A DNA stretch of 64,000 bases from Zingiber officinale (Eukaryota; Streptophyta; Magnoliopsida; Zingiberales; Zingiberaceae): NCBI RefSeq assembly GCF_018446385.1, contig NC_056000.1, positions 53,600,722 through 53,664,721 on the forward strand, in the 5' to 3' direction. Positions 44,771 to 56,537 of this stretch are shown here, one piece after another. A program made the position numbers and the translations under genes. Below the pieces are notes generated by a model. It was not told the origin of the DNA. It saw only the letters and a list, made by a program, of their open reading frames with translations, and made no database searches. How positions within the stretch are numbered: position 1 is the stretch's first letter; every line of letters starts with the position of its first letter.

Positions 44771-46690
44771 TGTTGGTGCAATCGACCTATGCTTGATCGG
44801 TACGATCATGGTTTTGATGTGTGTGTCAAAGAGTTTAAGTTAGACTTTCATATGTGTTTGATATGTGTGTTTGAGTCTTGCAGAACTTGGTGAAACACAC
44901 ATGAGAAGCTTGGTGCATCTAAGCTTGGGAAGCTCATCCTAGGGCTCGGATCCTTGAGTCGGTGAAGGATGGTGTGGAAGACATCCGAGGGACCGTCGGA
45001 CGAGGAGCAACGGAGTGGAGCCGAGGGAAGCGGACTTCAAGGCAACGTGAAGGATGGCACGGAGAGGAGCCGCGGGCTCGGGTGCATCTAAGGGACGAAG
45101 GTCGAGGAAGAGGACTTCAAGGGTGACTCCGGAGAGGATGAGTGTGTAATAAGGTGCAGTCCAGTCAGTTGTAACTTTTAGCAGTCAACTGCACCAGTCG
45201 ACTGCATGTTTTAGCAGTCGATTGCACCAGTCGACTGGCTGAGAACAGAAACATTCTGTTCGCTTAACAAACAACTACCAGTCGACTGCTAGTTTTAGCA
45301 GTCGATTGGTAAATGACCATTGACAGACCATTGGTGCTGCAAAGTAGCCGTTAGCTACCTCCAACGGTAGCACCAGTCGACTGATGGTTTTGCCAGTCGA
45401 CTGGTGCCAAGATGAGTTGATATGATGATCAACTCTCTCCTCTTATTTAAGGGAAGCTTTGGGGCTTGAAGGAGGTTACTCATACTTGTTGAATAACTCC
45501 TTAGCAATTGTCCAAAGCTTCCAAGCCATTCTCTTCCTCCTAATCTAAGTCTTCATCTTGTAAGAGGAAGAGAGCTTTGTGAGAGGTTGTACTCCAACGA
45601 GAAGGAGTAAGAGCTAGCCGGAGATTGCCGGGGATTGATCCACCGAAGGAACAAGGGTTCGTCCACTTCAAGGACACGCCGTGGAGTAGGAGCAAGCAAT
45701 CTCCGAACAATGTAAAAGATTTATGTTAGCGTTTGTGCTTTCTTGCTTGTTCTTATTATTTTTGTTTAGTATATTCCGCTACGCACTAACATCTTGTAGA
45801 GAAGAAAGTAATTTGGGGGTGACCTATCTATCCAACCCCCCTTCTAGCCGGCCACCGATCCCCTACAAGTGGTATCAGAGCAAGGAAGCTCTTAACGGAC
45901 TAATCGCTAAGAAGAGCAACCTCATCAAATGATCGGCTCAAGCATTCATCCACCTAAGTTCGAAAGAGAATTCTCTTGGTGGGAAAAGAGAATGGAGGTA
46001 TTTTTCGATACCGATTTTAACATTATGCTAATCATGGAAAATGGTTTCGAAGTGCCTAGAGATCACAACAATGAGATACTCGAGAAAACAAGGTGGAGCA
46101 AGAAGCAAAGGGAAGAACATTTAGCGAATTCAAAAACAATACATCATCTACTAAATGTCCTTCCCCAACAAGAAGTAACAAGGGTTGGAAACTACTCAAG
46201 CGCTAAAGAACTATAGGAAAAGCTAGTAGAGCTTCATGAAGGGACATCGGAAGCGAAATTAGCAAGAAGAGACCTACTCCGAACTCAACTCAACAATGTA
46301 AAGCTTGAGAAGGGAGATAAGGTATCTACACTTCATGCTAAAATTAAAGAAATTTTAAGTGGACTAACAAGTGTAGGTGAGAAACTCTCCAACCGGGACA
46401 TTATGATGAAAGCCATCAATGCTTTCCCAAGAACCTCAACATGGATCTCAATTGTAGATCCATTCTACATTTCAAAGGATCTAGAGAAGAACTCTCTAGA
46501 TGAATTCTTCTCAACAATGGAGCTTCACGAAGCAAGAGTTGAAGGATTAGAAGGAGAAGCAAATAGATCAAGAGGAGTAGCCCTTGTAGCAAACAAGGGA
46601 AAGGGTAAGAAGAAGAAGTCTTCATCCCCACCATCCTCCGACTCCGAAGAATCAAGCGCCTCAATGAATAGTGATCAAGAGGCGTAGAGT
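44771..46690 (+). mobile_element. Element C: Copia-like 5' LTR plus gag, 3' part missing
   Basis: The LTR 44771-45867 (TGTTGGTGCAATCGACC..CCCCTACA) has GCAGTCGACTG/CCAGTCGACTGG palindromes (45162-45412), TATA-like CTTATTTAAGG (45442) and ATCTATCCAACCCCCCTTCTAGCCGG near its end. A primer site TGGTATCAGAGC (45870-45881) follows. Gag starts at 45929 and homology stops near 46690. No 3' LTR in the window. Palindrome type and C-tract motif link it to element B, but the Gag is different. Confidence 0.8.
45929..46687 (+). pseudogene. Gag of element C (one nonsense codon, 3'-truncated)
   Basis: MIGSSIHPPKFEREFSWWEK opens a UBN2-type Gag. Codon 96 is TAG (46214-46216) in ELxEKLVELHEG, where Trp is expected. 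The same frame continues with KLARRDLLRTQLNN, SNRDIMMKAINAFP and EEFFS-like DEFFSTMELHEAR, then a Lys/Ser tract and SDSEESSASMNSDQ before a TAG. Zinc knuckles and pol are lost at the break near 46690. Confidence 0.85.
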
Positions 46691-48029
46691 ACACAGGAAG
46701 AGTCGGTCAAATGTCCGACTGAGTAGTCGGGATTCCAAATAGAGTGTCCGTGTAGAGTGCACAGGAATTGAGGAGCTGAGGTCTGCGTTTAACGCAGATT
46801 CCTTAAAACAGGTTCGTCCCACCTTCACGGGTGCTTTGAGGTTTTTGTGGGTTGTCTGTTTCCCAGGATACAACGGCTAAACCGCAATCTCCACCAAGTA
46901 CAGGTGGTCGCGGTGAACTGAAAAATACCTGAATGCTATCACCAGTATTCTACCAAGCGAGAGATGCCCGACAGAGAGGAACAGAGAGGGGGGAAGGTGG
47001 ATGGAGATTATATTAATGTGTGTTTCTTATTCAAGCGTTAATGCAAAAAGAAGAATTTAGGTGGCAAAATTGTCAGTTAATTTGTTTGGGCGCACATAAG
47101 TCATGTTCGCACACGAGATAACTTAGTTCAGTGCAATCTGGACCGTAGATCTGCATCCCCTTGTACACCAACACAAAAGAGAAAGCTTCTACTAAAGCAT
47201 TTGTTCACAACATACATGTTTGAGAAACAATATAAACCAACCATTAAGTCTTGAAACTTCTAATGTGGGACTAAAGTCCCATGCACAATGAAATCTCCTT
47301 CATCCACTCCACCACTTTCCATTCACATTTTTTTTTCCAACACATTCTTTTTCAAAAGATCGCTTCAGGAGATCACTATAAATTTTACAGGCTTCATATT
47401 TTAATCGCACATACATATCAATCTTGTGACAGTTTACTTATCTCTGATCTAGTTTGTTTAGATGGTCTATCTTTCAGATCTATCTATTTATTTATCTTTT
47501 TGGTCTATGTGGTATTGTTTTGGTTTTGGATTCTATTTTGGGTTTTAGTTTCTGAGTTTTGGGTTCTCTAGCTCCTGGTTTTTGAATTTTGGTCTCTTTA
47601 GTTTCTGATTTTAGGGTTCTGGTTTCTGAGTTCTAGGTTCTTTGGTTTCTAGTTTCTTGTTTTTGGGTTCAACTTTTAGGTTTGATTTCTAAGTTCCGCT
47701 TCTAATTTCTTGTTCCCAAGTAATAGTTCCATTTTCTAGTTTTTGGATTTTGGTTTATGAGTTTTCGTTTCTAGGTTCTAGTTTTTTTGGTCTTTTTGAG
47801 TTCTAGGTTCTCTTATGGCTTTTGTCTTGGTTTTAGTTTTTGACAATTTGAAATATATCAAAAATATACTAAATCTGTATTTGTGACACTTTAGACAAGA
47901 GCAATATTTAAAATGTTGAGAAAGACAATGTGTATCTTTAATGTTTATAAAGAAGATGAAGATGTAAACTCATCATCATGTTTTTTTTTTTAAATGATAC
48001 AAGCACAATAGATGCGATGTCTCATTTTT
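46691..48029. other. No gene seen
   Basis: 46691-47050 is moderately GC-rich with GTCGGTCAAATGTCCGAC hairpin-like sequence and may be another repeat fragment. 47500-47860 is a T/G-rich low-complexity run of GGTTCTAGTTTCTGAGTT-type units. The 96-aa frame at 47281-47571 has no recognisable content. Confidence 0.5.
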
Positions 48030-48525
48030 TTTTTATTCCTGGGACTATAGTACCACGGTAGGATATTCAGATTGTTACCCAATATGTACGGTTTGATCCC
48101 CAGCTATAGTTTATTTGTAAAATTTTTTTCTCCAAATGAGGGTGCAACCAAAGAATATTAGGCTTCTAGGTTGGCCGCCACGTGTGCTTCCAAATTTATC
48201 TTGATGACCGGTGGAAAACTTCCATGGGACATGGCCGGTCGCCCCTAGAGATGGTCAATGAAGCTAACTGGGATTATCATTTTTTTCCCCGGGACTATGG
48301 TATCATAGTAGGACATCCAAGTTGTCATCCAAGTACTCATGGTTCGATCCCCAGCTATAGCGTATTTGTAGAAAATTTTTCTCTAAATGGAGGGTGCAAC
48401 CAAAGGTTGTTGAGCTTCTAGGTTGACCGCTATATACGTTTTTCGATTTACCTTAGTGATCGATAAAAAACTTCTATAGAATCCGATCATCTTCAAAAAT
48501 AATCAATGACACTAATTAAAATCAT
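48030..48525 (+). mobile_element. Tandem pair of tRNA-derived SINE copies (~247 bp each)
   Basis: Copy 1 (48030-48282) and copy 2 (48283-48525) align end to end: GGGACTAT(A/G)GTA.CA..GTAGGA, GGTTTGATCCCC / GGTTCGATCCCC, CCAGCTATAG, GGGTGCAACCAAAG, TTCTAGGTTG(G/A)CCGC. GGTTCGATCC (48341-48350) matches the Pol III B box, and TGGTATCATAGTAGG stands where an A box would be. No coding capacity. Confidence 0.65.
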
Positions 48526-49559
48526 CTTTAATTGATTGTGTTTAACACACTAGTTATAGCAACTTCTCAAATAGTGCTCTCAAACTACTTCATGATAGTC
48601 AAACATTAAAAGTAGTCACCACAAGGAACATATTAAGTTCATGGTATGGTAGTGTTCTTTTAAAAATTTATATTATTATACCATGAGTATGTTGGGATTC
48701 CAATTAAAATTTCATATTGGAATTACATAGAAAAGCTTATGGCGTTATAAGATCAAAGATATATTTATTAATATTAAATATTTTGAGTGGAGTTCAAAAT
48801 TAGATCTATGAAAATTTAGGTCCACCCTCTAAGTTTATTTTACATATTAAAAGTATTTAATTGGACCATGATAGTTTGAATGGATGACTTATCTTATTCC
48901 ATTCTAGTGATTTTGAATAATAATTTCATTTAAATTAATAAGATTTTTCTTTATTTATTTATAGTTCTTCACAAAAAAATTTATTCTATAGGGATGGGAT
49001 CGGTTTATGTTATCGATCAATTTGATAGGTAAAATTGAATCCAAAATAATTCTTTTTGGTTCAAAAAAGATCAATCCAAAATCAAATTGAAATTAACAAA
49101 TACTGATTTGTGGTTATGGTTATTGGGGTTATATATATATGGCTAGGGTTAGCTAATTACTACGCGTGTGCACACACGCTCGAACACGCACTTGCGCGCG
49201 CGCACACACAATTCAGGCTATCTATCTCCTAAATGTTATTCTTTCATACCTCTATTATTTTCACCATCATCAAGATCTCTTGCCAAAGGTAACCCTTTTC
49301 TCAATTTGCATTCATGGTAACAACATGAAATTAATAGAGTGCTAGTAATCCAGACCTATATATTAAAACTAACTATATTGATTGAAAGGCACTAAAAAAA
49401 ATTATGTTTGAAAAACAGGTTGAAATAAAATCTATTTTAAATCAGAGATAGAGAGAATTACACTCCACAACTTTCAGAGTTTGAAGTACTTATGATATTT
49501 TAAATACTAACAAGTCTTGTCATTCAATTTTTAATTCGATTAGACTCTCCAGTAGAACA
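48526..49559. other. No gene; alternating purine-pyrimidine tract
   Basis: AT-rich intergenic DNA. 49160-49212 is an alternating run (GCGTGTGCACACACGC and TGCGCGCGCGCACACACA). Confidence 0.5.
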
Positions 49560-49620
49560 CAAGAAGGCCATGTGACCAAAAGAAAAGAAAAGAAAAGAAC
49601 CTTTTAAGTTTTAGTAGTTT

Positions 49621-51393
49621 TTAGAAGAAAGTGTAAGCATCTCCAAGTGTGGAGGTAGGCATGTCCATCCTTGCAGCCCCCATGAAGGAGCTTCCATTCA
49701 TGACGAGTCCATGCCATGAATTTATTCCCCCCATCGCTGCCTTGGTCTGATCCCCACCACCACCTTCCTCCATGTCCTTGCTGCATGCCCCTACTTCATG
49801 GCCGCCGCCTTGCACTCTTCTTGGTTGCAGATCTCCGTCGAAGGACAAGAAGCCCTCTTCTGAACCGTAGTACAGGTTGCTCAAATCCTCAGCGTTTGGA
49901 ATAGTATTCAGATTATGATGATCATTAACAGAGGAGGCGGCAGTAGTAGTGCTCCTCAATATGTCGAGAAAGCTAGGGTTTGCGGAAGGGATGATATTAT
50001 TAACTGCATTATGCCCTAGAAGAAAGCCATTATTATCATGTGGTTGCCTGTGGAGGCCAGCAGCAAAGGCTAAGGTCAGGTCGTCGGAGAGGTGAGGAAT
50101 TGAGGGGAGTGGAGGGAAGGAGTTGGCTAGCAGGTTGGCAGTAGTACTGTTGTTGTCGAGGTCAGATGATGGCTTGATGATTTTTGTGGAGGAGGATGCT
50201 GCTGCTGCTGCCGCCGATGCCGACGACGACGATGATTTTTTGTTCTTCCGGCAGCCACCTCCGACGGGGACATTCCTAAGGGAGCCCCCTTGGGTCCAGT
50301 ACCTCCTGCAACTCTTGCAGAAGTATCGCGGCTGCGAGAGACTGTAGTTGTTGTAGTAGCAGAACTTGGTGTTGGTGGAGGCGCACCGAGGGCACTTGAG
50401 AGCTTGCTCTGGCTGAGGCCTTGCCTTCTTTTCTTGCCCTTGTGCTTGTTGTTGTTGTTGTTGTTGGTTCTTGGGGTTTAACACCATTCCTTGCGACTGA
50501 TGATGTCCAAGCAATGGCTGCAATATATGACTTTCTATGCATATTAATCAATCAGGAATTAAGAACATAGAATTTTCTTTAATGGATAACTGATCGAATC
50601 CAGATCAAGAAAAAGGATTCTTAATTAATTTTCTCTAACTTTACCTTCGACTCATTTTCATAAATCAGAAAAAAAGAAGAGGTAATTACATAGAATTTTG
50701 GATCTTGTTAAATCCTGCACAATTTGGTTCTTACCTGCTCTGAATTCAGTTTCTATAGCAGTAGGTCGGTGATCAAACGATCTGCAAGAGATCTATGACA
50801 AACGGGGTGACGTGTTTGGCTCTGTGATGATCAGGCTGCCGACAAGAACTGGTGTAAACGATACGGAAAGAGCCCTATTAGCTAGGAGCTTTAATCAGAG
50901 CAAGAACAATGGATCATGCAAGGGGGGGGATGTGTCAGCTTTTAGAAAAGCTGCCTCTTTCAAGGCATGGAGATATATCTTTCTAATTAATCAAGCGATA
51001 TCGATCGAGCTAACTTGCACCCGTTGCTCAAGGGCAAAGTGATGATCGAGATTCGCGTGCTCTAGATTAATTAATAGTTTTTTTTTTAAAAAAAAAAAAG
51101 CAAGCATGAGATGAGGAGGACTGAAGCTTCATCTATGTCCGATAATTAAAAGACCTGTAATTCATTCAGTGAGGAAAAACCCTAAATTCAGTGAGGAAGC
51201 AGGTGGCCGTACAATAAAACCAAAAAACTCAATAACCCAAAGAAAAAGAAAAAGAAAAAGAAAAAGAAAAAGAAAAAGAAAAAGAAAACATCTAGGCGAT
51301 ACTGGCTGCAGATGGATCTCTCATGATCATAGCTAGTGAAGTATAGTTTAAGAAAGTGCATACCTGGAGTTTGTGAGCAGAAGAAAGTTCCAT
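49621..51393 (-). CDS. DOF: Dof-type zinc-finger transcription factor (2 exons, 308 aa)
   Basis: Exon 1 is 51393-51364 ([10 protein letters not shown]) with donor CAG|GTATGC. Intron 51363-50518. Exon 2 is 50517-49621, after acceptor ATATTGCAG, to TAA. The junction is in phase, and no ATG precedes the Dof domain within exon 2 without it, except M21. The Dof finger has Cys 52, 55, 77 and 80 (CPRC..CKSC, 21-residue loop) with [20 protein letters not shown] and the basic [13 protein letters not shown] tail. Dof proteins bind AAAG cores in plant promoters and act in the nucleus. A Gln run (28-34), Ser/Ala runs after the finger and a Gly-rich C-terminal half follow. The exon-1 peptide and short first exon agree with the common Dof gene structure. 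Confidence 0.93.
50518..51363 (-). other. Intron of the Dof gene, with (AAAAAG)n repeat
   Basis: 846 bp, GT..AG on the minus strand. It holds a hexamer repeat AGAAAA x8 (51240-51289) and a near-perfect A/T homopolymer pair at 51080-51101 that could form a short hairpin. Confidence 0.8.
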
Positions 51394-51860
51394 GCATGCA
51401 GAAGGCGATGGTGGTGGTGCTGACTGCTGAGAGCGGAGCTAGCTAGAGACGAGGAAGAGGCAAGTAAGGAAAGGAAAGGGGTGAGAGGTGAAGTGAGCCG
51501 GTGGAGATGAGAAAGAGAGAGAGGGAGGGGGGGAGGGTGGGGGAATGATGAGGGGTGTGTACGTGAGGAGGGGAAGGCTGCGGTGCTGTCTGTTATGTGG
51601 CTTGCACGCTGGGAAAGATACTCCAGCCTCATCCACGCTCCTCCTCGACCGATTAATTAATTAATTAAACTGGAGATGGAGAAGGAGGAGGAAGAAGAAG
51701 GGCCCACAGCGGCATGTCGCTCAACAGTGTGGTTGGGCCCACGGCCGACACACTGATGATGAAGCTCCACATGCCATTGCCATTGCCATTGCCATTGCCA
51801 CCACCATTTGTTTGTTAGGTCTCTCCACTGCACACCACCACAACATATAAAACTTGTGGT
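51394..51860 (-). promoter_or_regulatory. Upstream region and CT-rich leader of the Dof gene
   Basis: On the sense strand the ~150 bp before the ATG are strongly pyrimidine-rich (CCCTCCCCCCCTCCCTCTCT). Further up are (TTAA)4 (51651-51668) and GGCAATGGCAATGGCAAT (51775-51799), four hexamers each with a CAAT core. Functional roles are inferred only. Confidence 0.45.
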
Positions 51861-52474
51861 GCTTGAAGAATCTCTCTTAATTTATAGGTCAAAGACCACC
51901 ACTGTGATTTTTTTTTTTTGTTTGTTAAGGAAACAGATTGAAGGTATTGCTGTGTGACTTCGAGATTAAGGTTCGAGTCATGTAAACCACTTCTTATAAT
52001 TTAGCTAGGATAAGACTCTGTATAGTAGATGATGCTTTCTTCAGATACTGCATTGACACACATTCTTCTTCAAAGAGGGAGAATACAGAAAAATAGTTAA
52101 GATTTAATTAGTTTGTTTAATGCAATGGAAGATATTTATGATACAACTTTTGACAATTTGCAGTGTAGAGTACATACTACAACTAATGAACTCAACTTGG
52201 TCCCCTTAACTTTTCTGATATATAAGCTCGACTACTTTAAAGCCACTGTTCTAATAAATGATGCAAAAAGTTGCCGATGAACTACTTTTCGATCTCTCTT
52301 AGAGTCTAGGACGGCAATGGAAGAACGCATGAAGAAGCATAGTGAAACTATATCGCAATAGTTGCATTGGTCTACAATGGCCAAATCTATGAACTAGATA
52401 GATTAAGCCTTAGTCTATACAATAGAGTTAAAGTAATTCATCTCTAAACTTGATCAAATATTATTTGTAAATAT
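51861..52474. other. No gene seen
   Basis: AT-rich DNA between the Dof upstream region and a Copia element, with a poly-T run at 51910-51919. Confidence 0.5.
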
Positions 52475-52832
52475 TGTTGAAAATTAAACTTGATTTTGAG
52501 ATATTATGATTGGAATAAAATGAATTGAATTAAATAACTAATCTAGTATAACTATGATCTAGAATAGAGTAGCTTATTCTAGAATGCACCAGGGAATTAT
52601 CTATACTAGTAAATTATAGTGGAATAGTTTAGAGAGTTCTAGATGGATTTTAATAGCCATTAGATGGATTAGATGGAAGATGTGTTGGCACAATCTCAAC
52701 CATTGGTTGGGAGGTGCAACTAGTATAACTAGGGGTGAACTCTCATTTTGTAACCAAGCTAAGATTTCAATACAAATTTTGTTCCCTCTTCTATCTAAGT
52801 GCAATTCCTCTTCCAAACTTTTCATTCTAACA
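52475..52832 (+). repeat. 5' LTR of decayed Copia element
   Basis: 358 bp; GGGAATTATCTATACTAGTA and GTGGAATAGTTTAGAGAGTT are shared with the 3' LTR. Confidence 0.88.
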
Positions 52833-53536
52833 AAGTGATATTAGAGCTCAGTTGATTTCTACATAAGAGAAATGACAAACAGAAGTATGATTCCCTTCCA
52901 AGTTTCGGTGCTCAAAACAAGTAACTATGACAATTGGAGTATCAAGATGAATATACTTCTTGAAGCTCATGATGTTTTGGGAGGTTGTGGAGAAAGTCTA
53001 TGATGAGTCGGTATTCTCTTCAACTCAAAAGGATAGTTTAAGAAATTTAAGAAAGAGAGACAAGAATACTCTCTTCCTCATTTATCAAGTTTTAGATGAT
53101 GATTATTTTGAGAAAATCTCAAGTGCGACTTCGGTTAAGCAAGTATAGGAAAAACTCCATGTCTAGTATCAAGGAGAAGAAAAGTTGAAAATATACACCT
53201 TCAATTATTAAGAAGTCAATTTGATGCTCTTTAGATGAAGGACGATGAGTTGATATCCTATTACTTTTCTAGAGTATCTACGATTTCTAATCAACTAAAG
53301 AGAAATGGTGAGAAACAAAAAGAAGTAACTATCATTGAGAAAATTCTTCGATCATTGGATTCAATATTTGATAATATTACAACCATTATCGAAGAGAGCA
53401 AAGATTTACAAGCCATGACTATTGAGCAACTTAACTCTTGGGTTCATTACAAGCCCATGAAAAAAGAAGAAGATAAATGAAAAGATTACTCAACAACACC
53501 TTAAAATCACTCTTCAACCAACTAAGAAAGATGAAA

Positions 53537-53750
53537 GCTTTGTTCCCTCAGGACAGTTTAGTGGCTAGCGCATGAAGTACTACCAACTTGAGGTCTAGAG
53601 TTCAAATTTTGGCATAGCCGAGGTAAATACCTCCCTCATGCGCTAATCATTATTCTAAAGGCTACTAGCCATCCGTAATTTACCTCTTCCATGTTGGCCC
53701 TGGGACTAGTTGGTAAGGCACTATGGGCGAGCAGAGTTGTCTTTTGCCAA
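53537..53750 (+). mobile_element. SINE inserted in the Copia gag
   Basis: AAGAAAGATGAAA (left, 53524-53536) and AAGAAAGATAAAA (right) form a target duplication. GTGGCTAGCGCATGA resembles an A box and GAGTTCAAAT a decayed B box, followed by the same blocks as the SINE at 18884-19050 (GAGGTAAAT, AATCATTATTCTAAAGG, TGTTGGCCCTGGGACTAG). Fuller at its 5' end than that copy. Confidence 0.82.
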
Positions 53751-56537
53751 CAAGAAAGATAAAAACTTTAATAACAATAGAAGTCAACATGGAATAGGTC
53801 ATGGATATGGACGAGACCATGCTAGTAAACTTAGGACAACTCTTGGAAAAAGGATATGATATTCACTTAAAATATAATATGCTCTTCTTGAAAGATGATA
53901 TTGGATTCTTGATTGTTAAGGTGTCAATGATAAGAAATAAAATGTTCTTGCTTAACATTCAAATTGATATTTCCAAGTGTCTTAAAGCTTGTTACAAAGA
54001 CACCACTTGACTATGACTTCTTCCATTTTAGCATCTCAATTTCGAAGGACTAGAATTGTTCTTAAAGAAGGAGATGGTGAGAGAACTACCTTGTATCAAA
54101 TATCATGATCAATTATGTTAAGATTGTCTACTTGAGAAGCACTTTAGGAAAAAGATATTTACAAAGGAGTCAAGTTCAAGAGCTCAAAAGTCTCTTGAGC
54201 TCATATACATGGATATTTTTGATTTAATAAAGCCAAGTTCACTTGGTAAGAGTAACTATTTCCTTCTTTCCATAGATGATTTTTCTTAAAAAACTTGGGT
54301 ATATTTCTTGAAGCAAAAAATCAGAGGTCTTTAGAGCATTCAAGAAATTTAAGATTATTATGGAAAAGGAGGGTGGTCTCAAGACCAAAGTCATGCGATC
54401 TAATCGAGAAGGAGAATTTACTTCAAAAGAATTTCAAGAATTTTGTAAATCCAATGGAATATGACGATCTTTGATAGTTTCAAGATCCCCTCAATAAATA
54501 GAGTGACAGAAAAAAAAAGAATAGAACCATCCTTGATGTGGCAATGAGCATGTTCAAAAGCAAAAGGTTGCCAAAGGAATTTTCGACAAAAATGGTTGTG
54601 TGTGCAGTATAATTAACCAACCGATCACTAACAAGGAGTGTATAAAGCTAGACACCACAAGAAGTATGGAGTGGAAGGAAGTCCGTGATCTCTCATCTAA
54701 GAGTTTTTGGGAGTATAACTCATGTTCATGTGCCTAACAAAGCAAGAAGCAAGTGGGATGATAAAAGTAAGAAGTTCATCTTTATTGATTATGACACTAA
54801 CTCAAAAGAGTATAGGCTATATAATTTAGATACTTGAAAGACAATCATTAGTGTGATGTCATATTTGATGAGGAAGGAGAATGGAATTGGGAATCTCAAG
54901 ATAAAGACTATAATTTCTTCCCATGCTTTGAAGAGAAAGATGTGGAGTTATCAAGGATGGAGCAAACAAAAAAGGAGTCTATTACTTTGTCAGTAACACC
55001 AACTTCAAGTACTCAAGGAAACTCATCTACATCAAACTTCAAGCGATAATTCAAGTGAAAGAATACCACACTTCAGGAGCTTACGGGACCTTTATGAGGT
55101 AATTGAAAATCAAGATAATCTTACTCTCTTTTGTCTCTTTGTCAATTGCAAGTTCATGGATTTCCAAGAAGCTATAAAGAGCAAGAAGTGGAAAGATGCT
55201 ATGGATGAAGAAATCAAGACGATCAAGAAGAATGACACATGTGAGCTAACTCCACTTCCTGAAGGACACAACGTGATTAGCGTAAAGTAAGTGTACAAGA
55301 CAAAGAAGAATGTTAAAGGAGAATTTGAAAGATACAAAGAAAGATTGGTAGCAAAAGGTTATAGTCAAAGAACCAACATTGACTATGATGAGGTATTTTC
55401 TCCCATTGCTTGATTAGAAATTGTTAGGCTAATTATTTCTTTAGTGACTCAAAATAAGTGAAGAATATATCAAATGGATGTGAAATCTATCTTCCTAAAT
55501 GGAATTCTCAAAGAAGAAGTATATATTTGGCAGTCATCAAGTTATGAAATCAAAGGATAAGAAGACAAAGTTCTAAAATTGAAAAAGGCCCTCTACGGGT
55601 TAAAACAAGCACCAAGGGCATTGAATAGCTGAATAGACATGTACTTGTAAGAGAAAGACTTCATCAAATATCATTATGAGCATGCACTATATATTCAGAA
55701 TAAGCATAAAGATATTTTGATCATTACCTATATGTCGATGACTTGATCTTCACTAGAAGCAATCCAAGTATGTTTGGAGAATTTAAAGAAATAATGACTA
55801 AGGAGTTTAAGATGACTGATATTAGGCTCATGACATACTATTTAGGTATTGAATTGAACCAAATTAAAGGGATGATGGAATCTTCATCTCACAAGTAGGT
55901 TATGCAAGAGAGATATTAAAGAAATTCAAGATGGATAACAACAAAGTCATAAATACCCCAATAGAATGAGTCAAGCTATCAAAGCATGATGAAGGAGAAA
56001 AAGTTGATCCAACACTCTTTAAAAGCTTGATTGAAAGCTTATGATACTTGACATACACAAGGCTCGATATTCTTTATGTCATTGGATTTGTTAGCCACTA
56101 TATGGAGCTCCAAATACCACCCACTTTAAGATTGCTAAAAGAATTCTACGCTATATCAAAGGTATAATAGATTTTAGGTTGCTTTATTCATCATCTAATA
56201 ATTTCAAACTTGAAGGATCTAGCTACAGTGATTAAGGTAGAGATATGGATAATAGAAAGAGTACTACAGGATTTGTGTTTTTTATGCAAGACACATTTTC
56301 ACTTGGGTGTCGAGGAAATAACCTATTATTACACTTTCTACTTGCGAAGTGGAGTATGTGGCTGTGACTTCATGTGTTTATCATGTTATTTGGCTCATAA
56401 ATTTATTCAAGAAGCTAAGTTTTCCTTAAAGAGGCAACCAAGATTTGAGTTGATAACAAGTCTTCAATATCACTAGCAAATTAAAGAATTCAGTCTTTCA
56501 TGATAGAAGTAAGTACATTCATACACACTATCACTAT

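Noticed and set aside
47281-47571. 96-aa frame
   Set aside because: T-rich low-complexity sequence translated as Phe/Leu/Trp; no homology seen.
51188-51397. 69-aa minus frame with a long Phe run
   Set aside because: Translation of the AGAAAA hexamer repeat in the Dof intron.
51348-51632. 94-aa minus frame upstream of Dof
   Set aside because: Reads the CT-rich leader; the other frame of the same strand gives the correct Dof exon 1.
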